Positions 12,562-25,754 of a stretch of 64,000 nt of DNA are shown here, piece by piece. The notes under the pieces are model-generated. The model saw only the letters and a program-made list of their open reading frames with translations, was not told the DNA's origin and did no database searches. The translations under genes and the position numbers were made by a program. How positions within the stretch are numbered: the stretch's first letter is position 1; the number at the start of each line of letters is the position of its first letter. The stretch lies in assembly GCF_032062135.1 (NCBI RefSeq), contig NC_092858.1:163219882-163283881 (forward strand). The letters run 5' to 3'. The stretch comes from Pyxicephalus adspersus. Its lineage: Eukaryota; Chordata; Amphibia; Anura; Pyxicephalidae.

Positions 12562-12951
12562 TAGGGATGAGCGAGAATGCCTCTGACAGTCTCGCAAAAA
12601 ATTCCCCGAAATTCTGATGGGTCGGCCAAATTTCGGCAAACCAATTTCGCGAATTCCACTGAAGTCCACGGTGCAGAATCCCACAGTCCCTGGGCTGTTA
12701 CAGAGATTCTCCATTGAGAGTTCATCTGAGTTCAGTTCCCACGGTCACTGGGCTGTACTTATAATATAACCGTGGGAACCTGTGGTCACAGCTGATTGGA
12801 GGCACGCGGGTGCCTTCAATCAGTTGTGACTGCAGGCTAACTTAGATGAACTCTAAATTGGGCAAGAACAAGACCTCGTGGTGAATCACAAGGCTGTTCT
12901 TGCATGTTCTGTAAGTGAGAAAAGGCCCGATTCACCGCAAGATCATCCCTA
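12562..12951 (+). mobile_element. hAT-type MITE, TAGGGATGA family copy 1
   Basis: It starts TAGGGATGAGCGAGAATGCC and ends TCATCCCTA. The flanks TTACTAAG (12554-12561) and CTTCTAAG (12952-12959) agree at 6 of 8 positions, consistent with an aged 8-bp target duplication. The interior has a hairpin at 12783-12833 with arms such as GATTGGAGGCAC and GTGCCTTCAATC. It lacks the CACTAGAGG cassette of the other two copies. No coding capacity is present. Confidence 0.88.
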
Positions 12952-15509
12952 CTTCTAAGCCCAAGACATCCTGGGCCCACCCTATCCTGAGACTGCATGC
13001 TTCTTGTATATGATATGGTTTTTATTTTAATAATGCACATATTTAAGGTTACAGAAGTGCACAAACATTTGATGTGTTTTATACCTGGAGTTCTGCTATT
13101 AAAAGGAAGGTTTCTAGAAGCTGAATTCAGATTGGTTACTTTTTATTGGGTCACACCAGTGCCCTTTCACCTTTAAATACAACCAACACATTATACGTAC
13201 ACCTCGGCTGTCACAGTCTCAATATGCAGCACATTTTATTAAAACAGGCACGTCCTAATAGACTGGCCTCTTCTGTCCAGGGCAGACTTGTCAGAATCCT
13301 CGATGTTGACAGCCAGACAGCATTTCATATTGACCGGCCCCATGAGGCTCTTTTTCTCTAAATTGTTAAAGAATTTTCCTTCTCCATCTCTCTTGTGTAT
13401 CAATCAGCACTGGCTTAGAATCTTAATCTGAATATAGCAATAGCCTGAAATAAAGTATTTTTGCAAAATGAAGCTTAATAGAATCTTTTTTTGCTGACGC
13501 AGTGTATCTGTACATAGGACAACAAGCAAAACTATCCCATAGGGTATCTCATTTCTTTACTGTTTTTCAATTCAGACTAATTTTAAGAAATATGTTTCCA
13601 AATTGCTGAGGCTGGCTATGACCTAAGGGGAAAAAATGAGGCCATAGCTTTATAACAGAAACATGGAATTTAATTGGGTATTGAGCGTATGGCAGTTTAC
13701 ACAAAATCTCTGGAGTCAAATTGTCAGCACAGCCTAAAACGTACATAAATTGGAAGATTTGAGGTTGGTATTGGGGGTAGAGCAATCAAAGTCCTATTGG
13801 AACAGAGAATAATATTGGAATATTATAAAATGTATTTTTTGCTGTTTTCATTAAAGTGGAAACCCCTGGTACATGCAATGAAATCTTTCACCACCTAATA
13901 ATTCACATAATATCACTATCTTGTACCCTACTTAAGGGAAGCTCCTTAGATTCTAATCAGTCCCCATGTAGTGTAGCTTCAGGATAATTTGGTCAGAAGA
14001 CAATTAATATACCAATATTTTGTTATTATGCATTTATAAAGTGCTGATTAGATCACAATCCAATACTCATGCCACAGTCATAGTCTAATGAGCCTAACAT
14101 ACTCTAGGAACAACTTACTCATGTTATCAGGATGTTGGAGGAAATCCCTACTAACACATTAGGGACATATAAATATTAAATGGTCAAGATTTGATTGTGG
14201 GACCCTATTATGCTACAAGATAGGAGTAATAGCCACCAAGCCATCATAGAATATGTATGAAAGAAATCAGCATAGGTACAAAAATCACAAATGTCATCAT
14301 TAGGGACCCTTTTCATACCTGTGGGTATAAACTGCACAGCTGGCCCCTTCCAGGTCCATAGCAAACTGCTGCTATATGCACAGGAATGGCAAACAGCATT
14401 GCAGGTACAAGGTTACAGCCATGGTGTTGGTCTTCCAAATGCAAATGTGTTACCAAAAGTGATTTGTAGATTTTTGAAACTGCTGCATCAGCATGCATTC
14501 ATGGACAAAAAATAGTTCCCTTCTGCTCCCATTCATTTGAACAGAAATGGTTGAGACTACCCAATGAAGCAAGGCAATGGTGTTGATCACTAGACCTCTA
14601 TTCTTCTCCAAATTGACAATACAGGCTGATGTGTACGACTCCCTGGAATCGCTGGTAATTCAGCACCATGGACAGCATCCACTGCATTCCAGTAAAATAA
14701 GGGGATTTCTAGATATTGTCAAGGCTACTGGTAAGTGTACATGCTGTAGCCTTATACACTAACCATACACAAAACTTTAGTCAATTGTTGTTGTACATTA
14801 TTCTTTTATAACAAAATGTCAAACTTTCCTGGAGAATGTGTAGAGAAATATTTCAGTTATGGGTATGCAAATTATCTAGATCATTTCGGACTAAATTTCC
14901 CAGCTTATCTATGAAATCCCAGCCCATATAATTATTCCTTCTATAACCTTTGTCCTTTCTATACACTCCACCCTATTTTTATAACCATTATAATCCATCT
15001 CTTTCTTGCTGCAAAGCTCAACTAACTACAGACTGAAGAAATGTTACACATTGATCTTTTATGGATATAATAGGTTATGTGAACACTTAGTGCTTCCTAG
15101 GGGGAGACAGCATTTAAAAGTAAAACATCTTAAATTTTTTGCCTACTGAAATGTATAGCTCATAAATCCTAACTCCTTTTTACAATTATACATTAAAGTT
15201 ATTCTGTATTTCTTACTAGTCATTTTTACCCATATAGTTTAACATATTATTCTTTAATTCTCACAGGTAATTTTAAACATGATACTACTTAGATCTACAT
15301 TGTTGGACAACTGTTAAATCCCTTCCCTGTTTCTTTTCTATGTTTTATTAACCCATTGTTTTAAGCATGTTGCACCCTCAATAATGGCTTGTATGTTTTA
15401 TCTGCCTTCATTATTGATGTTGTAAGGCCCTGATCTTTGATAAGTGCCCTCAATCTAACACCACATTATTCACCTACTGACAAGTCCCTGCTCAGCCTAT
15501 TTGGGGAAT

Positions 15510-15800
15510 AAAGATTGGTGGAGGACGAGGAATTCTTAGGCTCAGACAAGATCATGGGATCACTAATGGCAATTACAAATCTAGACAATACCAGGTTAGT
15601 CACAGCTAAAGGTCACAAATGGGCAATATTAGCCAGGCATTTATACAAGTATAGGGAAAGTTCCAGGTCAGGGCCAGAACTCATACACAACAAGCAATGT
15701 ACCCAGTGGGTTTAGCAGAATCCTGGTCAAGGTCAGGCAAAGGTCCGTCCAGATGAGAGGCAGGAAGGGTCAGAAAGGACAAGTTCAGTAACATTGACAC
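15510..15800. repeat. Possible LTR-like or repeat fragment
   Basis: A moderately GC-rich, purine-biased stretch has repeated AGGTCA/GGTCAGG motifs (CCAGGTCAGGGCC, GGTCAAGGTCAGGCAAAGGT). This composition resembles antisense Gypsy-type LTR sequence such as that near 54 kb. No terminal repeats or target duplication were found. Confidence 0.3.
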
Positions 15801-18800
15801 ATTATAGGGGAACACCCTTAAAAGCTAAAAACTCGGACTATCATGGCAATGAGCATTTAGTATAAGCCCAGCTACCGAAGTGTTAGGCTAATCAACGCCT
15901 GTACCTTCCAGGCAGAAGTCAGGTGGAGACAGCTACTTGCTGCAGTACAATAGGTACTATCAAGGCTGAAAAAGTCAAGAAAAGGCAAATTCCCTTTTGC
16001 TAGTGCATGCCCCACTAAGACTGACAGGTTGCATAATGAAAAAGAAGACAATGGAGGGCACATAAGTGCATTGCAACAAGGGGCATCAAAAGACAGAACA
16101 GCTGCTGGAGACCAACAAAATGCCCGTGTCTGCCATGTTGAGATTGTATAGAGGGATTAGCACTGATAGAAATATTTTAAAACAAATAGTTGTATACCAA
16201 ACAAAAATATGCAGGGAGTGGTGTCCGTCTGAGCGGAAGTTGGGTCTCTAAGTTCATCTAATGATCAGCATGGTGATAAGGCCATTAGTATTTTCAAAAA
16301 GAGAAAATAGGTCAGCAATATTGGTCTTTATGTTTCACTAGAACATTTTTGCAACTTTGGAAGACATTACTGCCTTTACATAACAGAAAATAGGAATGGG
16401 AATCTTGCACAGCCGCTCAATAGGTGCTTAGCCCTTACCCATCTAAACACCTGCTGCTGTAAACATTTCCCAGACTATTACCAAAGGTTCTCTAAAAGCT
16501 ATTTCTCTATTCAGTATGGATTAGTGCCACCTGTTTACTTAAAAGTGGGTCATGAGCAAACAAAGAGCCTCTTCTATTAATAGGTATTCAATGATCGCCA
16601 CATGCGTTTCAGTGTAAGAATTTGTTGTTCCCTAATGTCTAGATTTTCCCACTGCAATGATTTGTTTCTACTGTGTACATCTAAATACGACGACTACTAC
16701 TACTTTTGTTTCTAAAAAAAACACATTTTTGCTAGTTGAAAAAAGATGGAAAATATTTCAGCCAGCCCGCTGACTGATGGCCAAGTAAGATACAAACAGA
16801 GCCTGGACAATCCAATCAACAGTGATGTAGCAGGCCAATGAATAAAACAATGAAAGAATGAAACAAAAAAACCATTAATGTACAATCATAAATCAAACAA
16901 TACTCAAGAATAATCCAAGGTATAAACTGAACTGAATCTTGGACACGAAAACAGCCAAACCTGTTAACCAGGTGCTGACCTGGGCTAAATTCAGACTAGT
17001 GGTAAAAAACTGGGATGCTTACTACTCCTGGGCAGCTATTGGAAACCGCTAGGCACCCAGGAGCAGAAACTGCTAGAAATTTGCAAACACCTGAGCAGGC
17101 GTTTTTTTGCAGTAGGCAGTAGTGCCTTTTTCCTTCATGGATTTTTTGTAGACAGTTGGAGCAATTCAAAATTCTTGGAGACAGTGTGCTGAATTTGGAG
17201 AACCACTGGGCAACACTACCACAATCAAACACTTACAAATTAAATATGAGAGTGAATAAAACCTTTTGTTCCAATCTTATCTATTTAGGTCCACTAATAA
17301 GGTGAAGGAAAGTGAGTAAACAGACAGCTAATCTGCAGTGCTGAGTAAAAGTCAACAGAAGAAAAAAGTTTAAAGTGGGCCATTACAGTGACTATAAGTT
17401 TATATGGATAGTTGTCAAGTGGTGTGGTTACTGCTTTTCAACCATTATATCAGCCACTGTTTTGCAGGCAGCTGACAGCAGTGGCATTTATTAATCTATG
17501 TCTGAATAGACAATCAGCGGTCAGATGCTGCAAGTAGCATCTGAGAATGTGGGATCTAACGCCATGGTCAATAGATGTCTGGTAACCGCTTATCCAAACC
17601 AAATGCATTACTGCCCTCATAGAGCAAGAGGGAAGTGGTCAACTTGCACTTGGTAGACTGTTCACCAGTTGATAACTCTTGTCTATAAAGATCCATATGA
17701 ACCAACCCTAAACTAGGGATTCCTTAAACATAATTTCCATCGAAATAGGTGAGGTGTTGTTACATAGATTAATTTAAAATAGTTTTATTTGCCAAGAAGC
17801 AACAGGGAGTACACAGAAAAGCATGATGGCTAAGCGGATAGTATGTCCCCTTGTTCTGCCTTGGCTATTATCTACATGGTATCCTTGAGTTTGCTGGGAT
17901 TTCCTTTTGAAACCTACAGGGAGATAAAACCTGCTGTTGCACAAAGATATAAAAAATGCAGTAATGTATTATTATAAAAAAAATAACATTCAATGTATTT
18001 TTTAATGGAACTGGTATGCAAATGTTCCTTTCATAGCAGCATTCTCTTAACCCCCTGTACGGTTCAAGTCACGAGAAGAGGGAAACATTCAGAGCCATTC
18101 AAGCTCTGCTCAAAAAACATTTTTATTGTTTTGAGTAGAATAAGGAAAAAACCTTGGAATATGTCCCATTGGAGATATTTCCCATTTTATAGACACAATA
18201 ACAAGCAAATGAAAGTCTATTAAGTAAAGCAAATTCTCTTGTTAGTCATCACCACAACCAGTGCCCCAACTGAAAGACTCCAAGGACAACTTTAATTTTT
18301 GTTCTTTTTTTTCTTTTCTTTTCCTATGATAATGTTTGTGTGAGGTTGCCCCCTCCCATTTACGGTATGAGTTCCTTTACCCCCTTGGCATGATTTTACT
18401 TTGCTCGGATATGTAAGATATATAATAAAGTATAAATGAAATATTTTGATTTGAAAGTGCTGGTCACATCTGTTCTAACACGTAGAGTATAATTGCACTC
18501 AACATTTCACAATCAAATGATGAAACATGACCTTTTCAATAAATAGACACAGACTGTGCCTGCGCAGAATAAACAATCGGGTCTTCTAGGAACTCTTGAT
18601 ACAAAAACATGACTGCTATAATATCCCGAGTCTTTGTGATCTTCTGTGAGCAGAGATTGGGAGGTTTATTGTAAGAAAATTGAGAAGGAAACAGAAGACA
18701 CAATGCCTGTGATTCATGTGCCAACCCTGATAGAAAAAGTGAGTGCATTAAAGGGGGGGGGTAGCTGCAAGGAGGACAAATACCCAATACTATTGTTATA

Positions 18801-19204
18801 ATGAATTGCTGATACAATGGTATAACTAGGCATTTATACAGAAAGCCTCCAGAGTTAACCCTGTACTTGCTTATACATCTATAGGTTAATATTAAGCCCT
18901 AATATAAAGGGGAATTCTTACAGCCACCAAAGCACGTTGGCTGTGTTTGTTGCTGTTGGACAATAAAGTATAGAGTCTTTTACTAAGTAGTTTGCAATTA
19001 CCTTTCATAGGTGTTTGATGGAGAACTTTATGACCTGTTCCTTTCTATATGAAAGTAAATTATGCAGAACCCACACAGGAGTTCTGTATTTCACTTTCAA
19101 ACAATTGAACACCATGGCAAAAGGGCAGTGTTTGCTTGAAAAACTTTTCTAAGTACAGATTGTAAGTAATGCACTGGGACAAACATATTTGCCTAATACA
19201 TACA

Positions 19205-20907
19205 CATGTTTTTAAAGAACCCACTCAGGCCTGCTCAGCAGCCAACGCTCTCCTGCATCTTGGCCAAGAGTCACTTACCGCCAGTTTGCTGTTAGGTTTC
19301 GCACTTTGGTGGTGGAGCTCGCCTGGAACAACGAGGCCCTCCACGCTACCTTCTGGCGGGCCTTTCAAATTGCTTTAAGGATGAGTTGGCTGGTCAAGAA
19401 ATTCACACTGCTCTGGATGACCTGTTCTCCATGGCTACCCAAATTGATATATGTTTCCAGGAGAAATCTCGCTCCCACAAGGTCTTCTTCCCTCGACCAG
19501 CTCCATCCTTTCAGCGGCCTCTGCAACCTCCAGTCCCCCGTTTCTCATTGGTTTTTGTTCCTTTCCTGTTTTGATTTTATAATTACCTTTAAACCTGGTT
19601 CTGCTAACTCCCAAGCTGACGTTTTCTCCTGCTCCTTCAATCCACAGGATTCTTAAACCAGTGCTGGAACTTTCACCCTTCTCTCCCGTCTGTACTGGTG
19701 GTCCATCCTTTGTAAGGATGTGACGGACTATGTCAAGGCCTGTGCTGTATGTGCTCAAACTAAGTTGTCTACTTGTGCCCCAGCAGGACCGCTTCTTCCT
19801 CCACCCATCCCTAAGGAGCCTTGGTGTCACCTATCCATTGATTTTTTTATGGATCTTCTACCCTCTGATGGCTGTACGATCATTTGGGTGGTTGTGGATC
19901 ACTTTTCCAAAACAGCCTATTTTGTACCCCTTCCAGTTTTACCATCAGCAGCTGCATTGATGCCAGTCTTCATTTGTGAAATTTTTAGGCTTCACAGTAT
20001 GCCCACGCATATAGTTTCTGATCGTGAGGTGCAAGTTACCTCTCGCTTTTGGAAAGGCTTTTGCAGATCCCTGGATATCTCTGCGCACTTCTTAGCCTAT
20101 CAACCGCAGACTAATGGGCAGACGGAGAGAGTTAATCAAGCCCTGGAGCAAAATCCCCAAGCCCTTGTTTCTGCCCACCATAACGACTGGGTAGCACTGC
20201 TGCCATGGGTGGAGTTCGCCCACAACAACAATGTCATGCTAAGCACCAAAGAATCACCTTTCTACATTGTCTATGGCAAACATCCTTGCTTTCCGTATCC
20301 TACACCCTGCTCTGCCGAAATGCCTGCACCCAGTGCCCTGCAGACTTTAACCGCATCTGGTCTTCTATTTGTGAGCATCTGAAACACGCAGCTCTCAGGC
20401 ACAAGAAGTATGCTGATCAACGTTGCCGTAAGGTACCACTTCTCCAACCTGAAGATAAAGTTTGGCTTTCCACCAGAAATATTTATTGCAAGGTGGTTCT
20501 CCATCGGACCTTATGCCATTTCTGCCAAGGTTAAGCCAGTTTGCTACAAGTTAAGTCTTCCCTCACATCTCAAGCTGCTCAATGACTTCCATGTGTCTCT
20601 GCTTAAGCCATTGGTCCTGGACTGCTTTTCTCGTCCCTCTCCGCTGGCTACTCCTGCACCCAATTCTTCTCAGGAATATGAAGTCCATCAAATTCTGGAT
20701 TACAAGTTTTCTCACAAACAGCTAAAATACCTAATAGATTGGAAAGGTTTTAGTCCTGAGGAGAGATCATGGGTTCCAGCTACAAATGTGTCTGCACCTC
20801 TTCTTGCCAAGAAGTTTCATCTTCGTTTTCCCCTTAAACCCGGATCCGGGTTGGGGAGGCCCCATAAAAGGGGGGTTAATGTCACACTTATCTCTCTCCA
20901 TGCATGA
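19205..20907 (+). pseudogene. Decayed Ty3/Gypsy chromodomain retrotransposon (gag and pol fragments)
   Basis: This is a dead LTR retrotransposon body. A capsid-like gag piece (about 19265-19545; AWNNEALHATF, then after a frameshift DDLFSMATQIDIC) joins directly to the RNase H tail (FKPGSANSQADVFS, near 19590). Protease, reverse transcriptase and most of RNase H are gone. The zinc-binding region is truncated, keeping CAVCAQTK at about 19740. The integrase core follows in the frame starting at 19720. Asp at 19840 and 20020 and Glu at 20125 are visible, with 34 residues between the last two, in PQTNGQTERVNQ. At least two frameshifts follow (about 20290-20340 and 20440). A C-terminal chromodomain (EYEVHQILDYKF, YLIDWKGFSPEERSWVP) lies at about 20683-20850. 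It is not functional. Antisense frames here are shadows. Confidence 0.92.
20865..20886 (+). other. Polypurine tract and start of the 3' LTR of the Gypsy element
   Basis: A polypurine run (AAAAGGGGGG, around 20867-20876) is followed by TTAA and then TGTCAC at 20880. This is the usual order of polypurine tract and LTR 5' end (TG) in Gypsy elements. The LTR's other end is not identified. Confidence 0.55.
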
Positions 20908-22235
20908 CACTTACTGCTCTTTCTCATAGTTTACATCTTTGGGTCCTGTGGCACAATGCATCTCTTTGGGTGGATGATATTGTATCTCAGTAGTTGTTAA
21001 AAGTTAAATTCTCTTTTTTTAGTTTTAGATAAAGCATTAAATGTAAGAACTTATCTTAACTTTCTATTTAACCCCAATGCAGTGGCATGGGGTGTTGGTT
21101 GGAGGAGTCATTAGGCATAGTAGAAACCAGGATGTTGACACTCGGTTTCTACTTTAAACAAAGATGTTCCTTTCATTGCAGTGGTGCAGCCAACAGAAGT
21201 AAATAAAAGCTTAGAAGGTATCATTTATGTAATATGTTGTAACCTATTCATTCTGTGGTGGCTGCATTACATTTTTTCAGTCTATTTTCTTTTTCACTTA
21301 ATTTTATTTAATAATTCTGCCAATAACATACTCACTGTCATAGGGTGACAATGATCACTGATTGTACTGTATAATGAAATTAGCAATGTACTTAACTTAG
21401 GCTGCTAATAGGGGTGTCCATGATAGCGCCAGGCAATGCGCCATGTCAGGACAAGCAAGCTTTGGACCTCAGGTAACTAAAAACACAATTCTTTTAATAT
21501 AGAAAGATATCTGTAATCATACAGATGACAAGAGATATTGGGTTATGAATACTGGGCTGTTCGTAAAGCATAAACCTCCACAATCAGTTTGAGTTATTTT
21601 TGGTGTGACTGGAGTTGGGCTTTAATTAGAAGCCCTAAAAAAGCCTACACACTGTGGCATTGTGAAGGAACCTTCACATTGTGTTGCATTGCAGTGCACA
21701 CTGCTCAACAAAATTTACAATAAAAAGCCTGCTGTCTTTAATTTACCATTAGATAACTATGAGTGCCTGGAAAGACAAAATCATTTCAGATTTAACTATA
21801 TCTTGCAGAGAAATAAAGAAGAGGCCTTATTATGTCACTCATTTCCATGTCTCTCAATTTGCTAACAGGCATTTCCATACTTGGTTGGGTGCCAGAACAC
21901 AATTATGTTTTTGTAAAACTGTAAGAAGTTTATCAAACTAAACCACTGTGAAAGAGACAGAAATTCAGTGGCCAGGTGTAATTATTATTATAACAAGAGA
22001 AGTTACACCTCAAATGTGTAAGGTCAGGGCAAGGTAATTAGAAATAGCTAAACCGGAGTGAGTGGTAAGAGTGATCAGACAACCCATCTTATCATAAATA
22101 CATTCAGACAATTTGTCCAAACATAACTAAAAAAATAGATTAGAGTGGAGATGGATGAAAAAGGGAACTTGAACTTGGAAACATTTGAGACCTGTAGAGT
22201 TTGGGGAATAAAAGTACTTAAAAGTCTTTAGATCA

Positions 22236-22380
22236 GTGTTTATCAAACAGGGTTCTTCCAGAGGTTGTTAGGGTTGGGGTTGTTCTGTGCTTCTCAGGTT
22301 GGTTTAGGTGACCCTCAATGATTATTTAGGTTGTCTGTAAGGGTGGCATTCTTTTGGTGGATTGCCAAATTTCTATTTAT
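22236..22380 (+). repeat. hAT-type MITE remnant
   Basis: It starts CAGTGTTTATCAAACAGGGT and continues TTCTTCCAGAGGTTG, typical of hAT-derived MITEs with a CAGTG end. The right end is not recognisable, so it is a truncated or decayed copy. Confidence 0.55.
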
Positions 22381-24479
22381 ATACAACTCTACCATTAAAC
22401 CTAATTAATAAGCCAACGGTGAGCCCCTGTATGGAGCTGACAAGTTCTGCTTTGCCCTTCACCCTCTCCCGCCACCTTTTCATGTTGAGCACCTAAGCAA
22501 AGACTTTCCAACTTGAATAGTCCTGGCTGGTGCAGGGATTGCTAGGAGAATCAGGGGCACTCACGCTGCTTCCCCAGCATGGCACCAAGGGATAGATACA
22601 TGGGCTGTGAAAATAGGGTTCTGAGGTAGGGCAAGGCAGATACTAAGGGAAGAAGAGTGGGCATGCAGGTAGACAAAGGGGCATGCAAGCCTCTGTGGAG
22701 GCCCCTTCTGGCTGAGGAGTGTCCGGGGCATTTGTGCAGTTGCTTTGCACATTGCTATGTCTACTCATCAATCATGTTACCAGCTAAAAGAGAGCTGAAA
22801 TTAAGATATGTAAAGAGGTTTTTTTTTTTTAAAGACATGTTGGGTGGACAGCGGAGTATAATGAGATGGTGATGTTTTAAAGCATTTCTTAGTAAATTAA
22901 CTTCTGGAAGGTATCCATATTTAACACAGAGTAAAATCTAATTGCAAAAAAAGTTGTGTATCCAAACTTTAGAACAAAAAGTCTCAAGGTGATAGTTGAA
23001 TACATTACTGACGGGTTCATGATAGGTTTAGCAAACATTCTTTGATGTTTATTGAACCGAAACTTAGAAATTGAACCCCATTGAAGTCTATGGCAGATAA
23101 AAAAAATAAATTCTGGACATTTTCCAGATAGCAAAAATGCTATGCAAAAAACATAAAAAGTAGAATGGCCTAGGGAACCAATGCAAAACATTAAAAAAAC
23201 AATACTATTTTGGTGGAAAGGCGGGATTAAAATACACAAATACTTTTAAATAACATTCTTGCCTTTCAACTGTACATGGCGATATATGGTCCAGAAGCTA
23301 AATGGCTGTGATAAATTCATTGAGCTGCAGACACTTAACAATTGTTGCAGTGTAAATGCAATCTATCATTTTTCTTGTAATGCCCACCAGCACTAGGCAT
23401 TGGTAGGAACAGGTACCATTGAAAATAATGTTATTTTGCCTGACCTTTATAGGAGTGGCATTTAACAGATGAAATAAACAGCACCCGGTTTGACATAATC
23501 TACAAGTAGAAATAGTGCATGAAGATCTTACAGGGCTCATAATAAATTACTGCACGTAACAAAAATGAAATCAGTACCTGTAAGACATTAGCGGATGTTT
23601 GTCGCTGACAGCCATGTGCTAAGGAAAAACAACACAAGTAACACTTCACAGATGGTGACTGCATAATTAGCTGGCTTTTGCTATTATTTATTGCAGCAGG
23701 AAAAAAATCTGAAAGGAGATTACCCAGCAGGTGCTTGTGGAGAAACTTCCATGTACAGCTATTTTTCAGCTTTAACTTTTATTCTAATGTCTGTCATTTG
23801 TGAATATACAAAATAACTATACACTTTGGTAAATGCAGGTGCCAACACATCTGCAAAAAAACCTGCAAATGGCCTCTTTGAAAGTGGAAATAATGGAAAA
23901 TAATTAGAACAAATAAACAAGTTTGCATGTCATGTACAGGAATATAAAGAGTAAAGAAAGGCAAGCAACTTAAGACACAATTGATATATAGAAACTTTTG
24001 TACCTTCAACAGAATTTGTCAAACTCCTAAAATCCATCCAAGGTTCTGTAATTTATGGCTATGTAGCATAATAGGCATTGAATAATTATTAGCTTTAAGG
24101 ACTCTGGGGACATGCATCAAGCAAACAAACAGATACAAAGTTAGGTGGAAATCAACTGTCTCTTACTTTACAATGCCTATGAGACATTTGATTTATAAAT
24201 TATATATTTAATTGACGTGATTGCCCATTCATCAAAGTGGCATTCACAATGGAACTGAATGGGCTATGTGCAATACTTGCGTCTTCATTCAAGTTAATGG
24301 ACCTGTGGATCACGACTATGAAATCAAAACACTAATCACCGCCATACAAAACCCAATACTTTTAAAATTTTGCATTTTTAAATTGCTGTTTGGTTTGGAA
24401 AAAGAGGAGAAGTGGCCGCATCCTCATAAATACATCCCCAAACTACTTTGCCTGTGTAATGTGTGATGTTTAGTATGAT

Positions 24480-24660
24480 TTCAGAATATTTGTCTGCCGA
24501 ATAAACTCCTGTGTGCATGCAAAGTAGTGAAATCATCCCAGCCTGGCCAATCAAGATGGCTGAAGATCCTTAAAGGGGATCAGGTGAAGAACCTGGCATG
24601 GGCAACAAAGCGTGGAGAGGTGCATTTACTTAAAATAATCGGATGGGTAAGCGTATTTTG
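24480..24660 (+). repeat. Interspersed repeat with CCTGGCCAATCAAGATGGC core, copy d
   Basis: The core CCTGGCCAATCAAGATGGCT at about 24542 recurs in variant form at 40054 and 55328 (+) and at about 24897 and 56380 (-). Other copies end in TTTAGTTC(T/C)(G/A)CTTTAA, suggesting a TTAA-flanked DNA transposon. The borders here are unclear. Confidence 0.55.
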
Positions 24661-24680
24661 TTTGTTTTCGAAAAGACATT

Positions 24681-24752
24681 GGGCCTGATTTACTAAAGCT
24701 CTTCAAGACTGGAGAAAATACATTTTCATGGGTGAACCTGGGTGCTGCCCAA
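24681..24752 (+). mobile_element. Left-end fragment of GCCCTGATTT MITE
   Basis: The stretch GGCCTGATTTACTAAAGCTC, then TTCAAGACTGGAGAAAATAC, matches the left half of the MITE at 2434-2653. It stops matching after AACCTGGGTG. The following 24755-24800 (CCCAACTCCGGCCCTAGAGG) is a fragment of a different repeat. Confidence 0.7.
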
Positions 24753-24811
24753 CTCCGGCCCTAGAGGGCCAGGATCCAAACATGATTTTAGTACTCCTGT
24801 AACAGACAATA

Positions 24812-25030
24812 TTAAAGTGAAACTAAACCCGTAGATACTCACCTATCCCCCGTTCCATTGCAGGGCACCTCTATCTTCCTTGAAGACGATCTTCAGCCAT
24901 CTTGATTGTTCATGTCGGGATGACGTAACTCCAGTGCGAGGATTTACCGACTTTTCCTGGCAACCCTGAGTTGCGTATGTACAGATAAGAGCAGTTACTG
25001 AGGAATGGACATTGCTTGTCACTTTCTGCA
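24812..25030 (-). mobile_element. TTAA-type MITE with the AATCAAGATGGC core, copy a
   Basis: It begins TTAAAGTGAAACTAAACCC and carries the core in reverse as GCCATCTTGATTG at about 24896. It faces copy d, 150 bp away. The right boundary near 25030-25060 is uncertain. A Kolobok or piggyBac-like origin is inferred only from the TTAA. Confidence 0.55.
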
Positions 25031-25754
25031 ATAATTATGTGTTAAAAGTGAGACTTTAGTTACAGTGTAGCAATATATGGTTTACAAAGATGACTGTTTA
25101 TGTCTGTATTATGGACTTTTAGCTGCTCACCATTCAGAGCTGGCAAGGATAAAAAGTTCAAATAGTATTAACCATATGTCTGCAAATGTCCAGTGATACC
25201 TCTCTTTAATGGGGGTGTTTTATAGTCTTCATAATCAAACAGATAGAAAGGAGGGTTTAGAGCTAGCTCCTGCGAGAGAGACAAATATCCAGACTCCTGC
25301 AGTCACTTTGCAGTCAGACTAAACCACCATTTAATGTCTATGAAATAATACGAATATGCCAACGTTTACACTACATTCAAGCAAGTTTAGGGGCAACACA
25401 CACCCCCACATTTCAAACTACCATGATTGTCCCAACAGATAGTAGAATAGTAAGAAAATTGAGGTTAGCCCTAAAATGAGCTGCAGAAATACTTTAGAAA
25501 TGTATAATCTTACAAATAAGCAAAAAAGCAAACACAACTAATTTAATTGCATGCCATTAAGATAGAAATAGCATCTAAAAGAAAAAAACACATGCATTTG
25601 CAATCTCGTAAAACACAGAAAAGGAAATACTACAAATGCTTCAATGGACTGATTCAAGCTAATTTCTGATTGACTGTACCTATTACAATGTATTAGTGAT
25701 GCCTGCTTTCATCCATCTCTTTCATTACTATAATTAAAGTACATTACAATCAAA

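Noticed and set aside
14176..14515. Three overlapping frames of 61-74 codons on both strands
   Set aside because: No homology that I recognise. Overlap on both strands suggests repeat sequence, and its family could not be identified.
19435..19830. 131-codon minus-strand frame
   Set aside because: Shadow of the Gypsy element on the plus strand.
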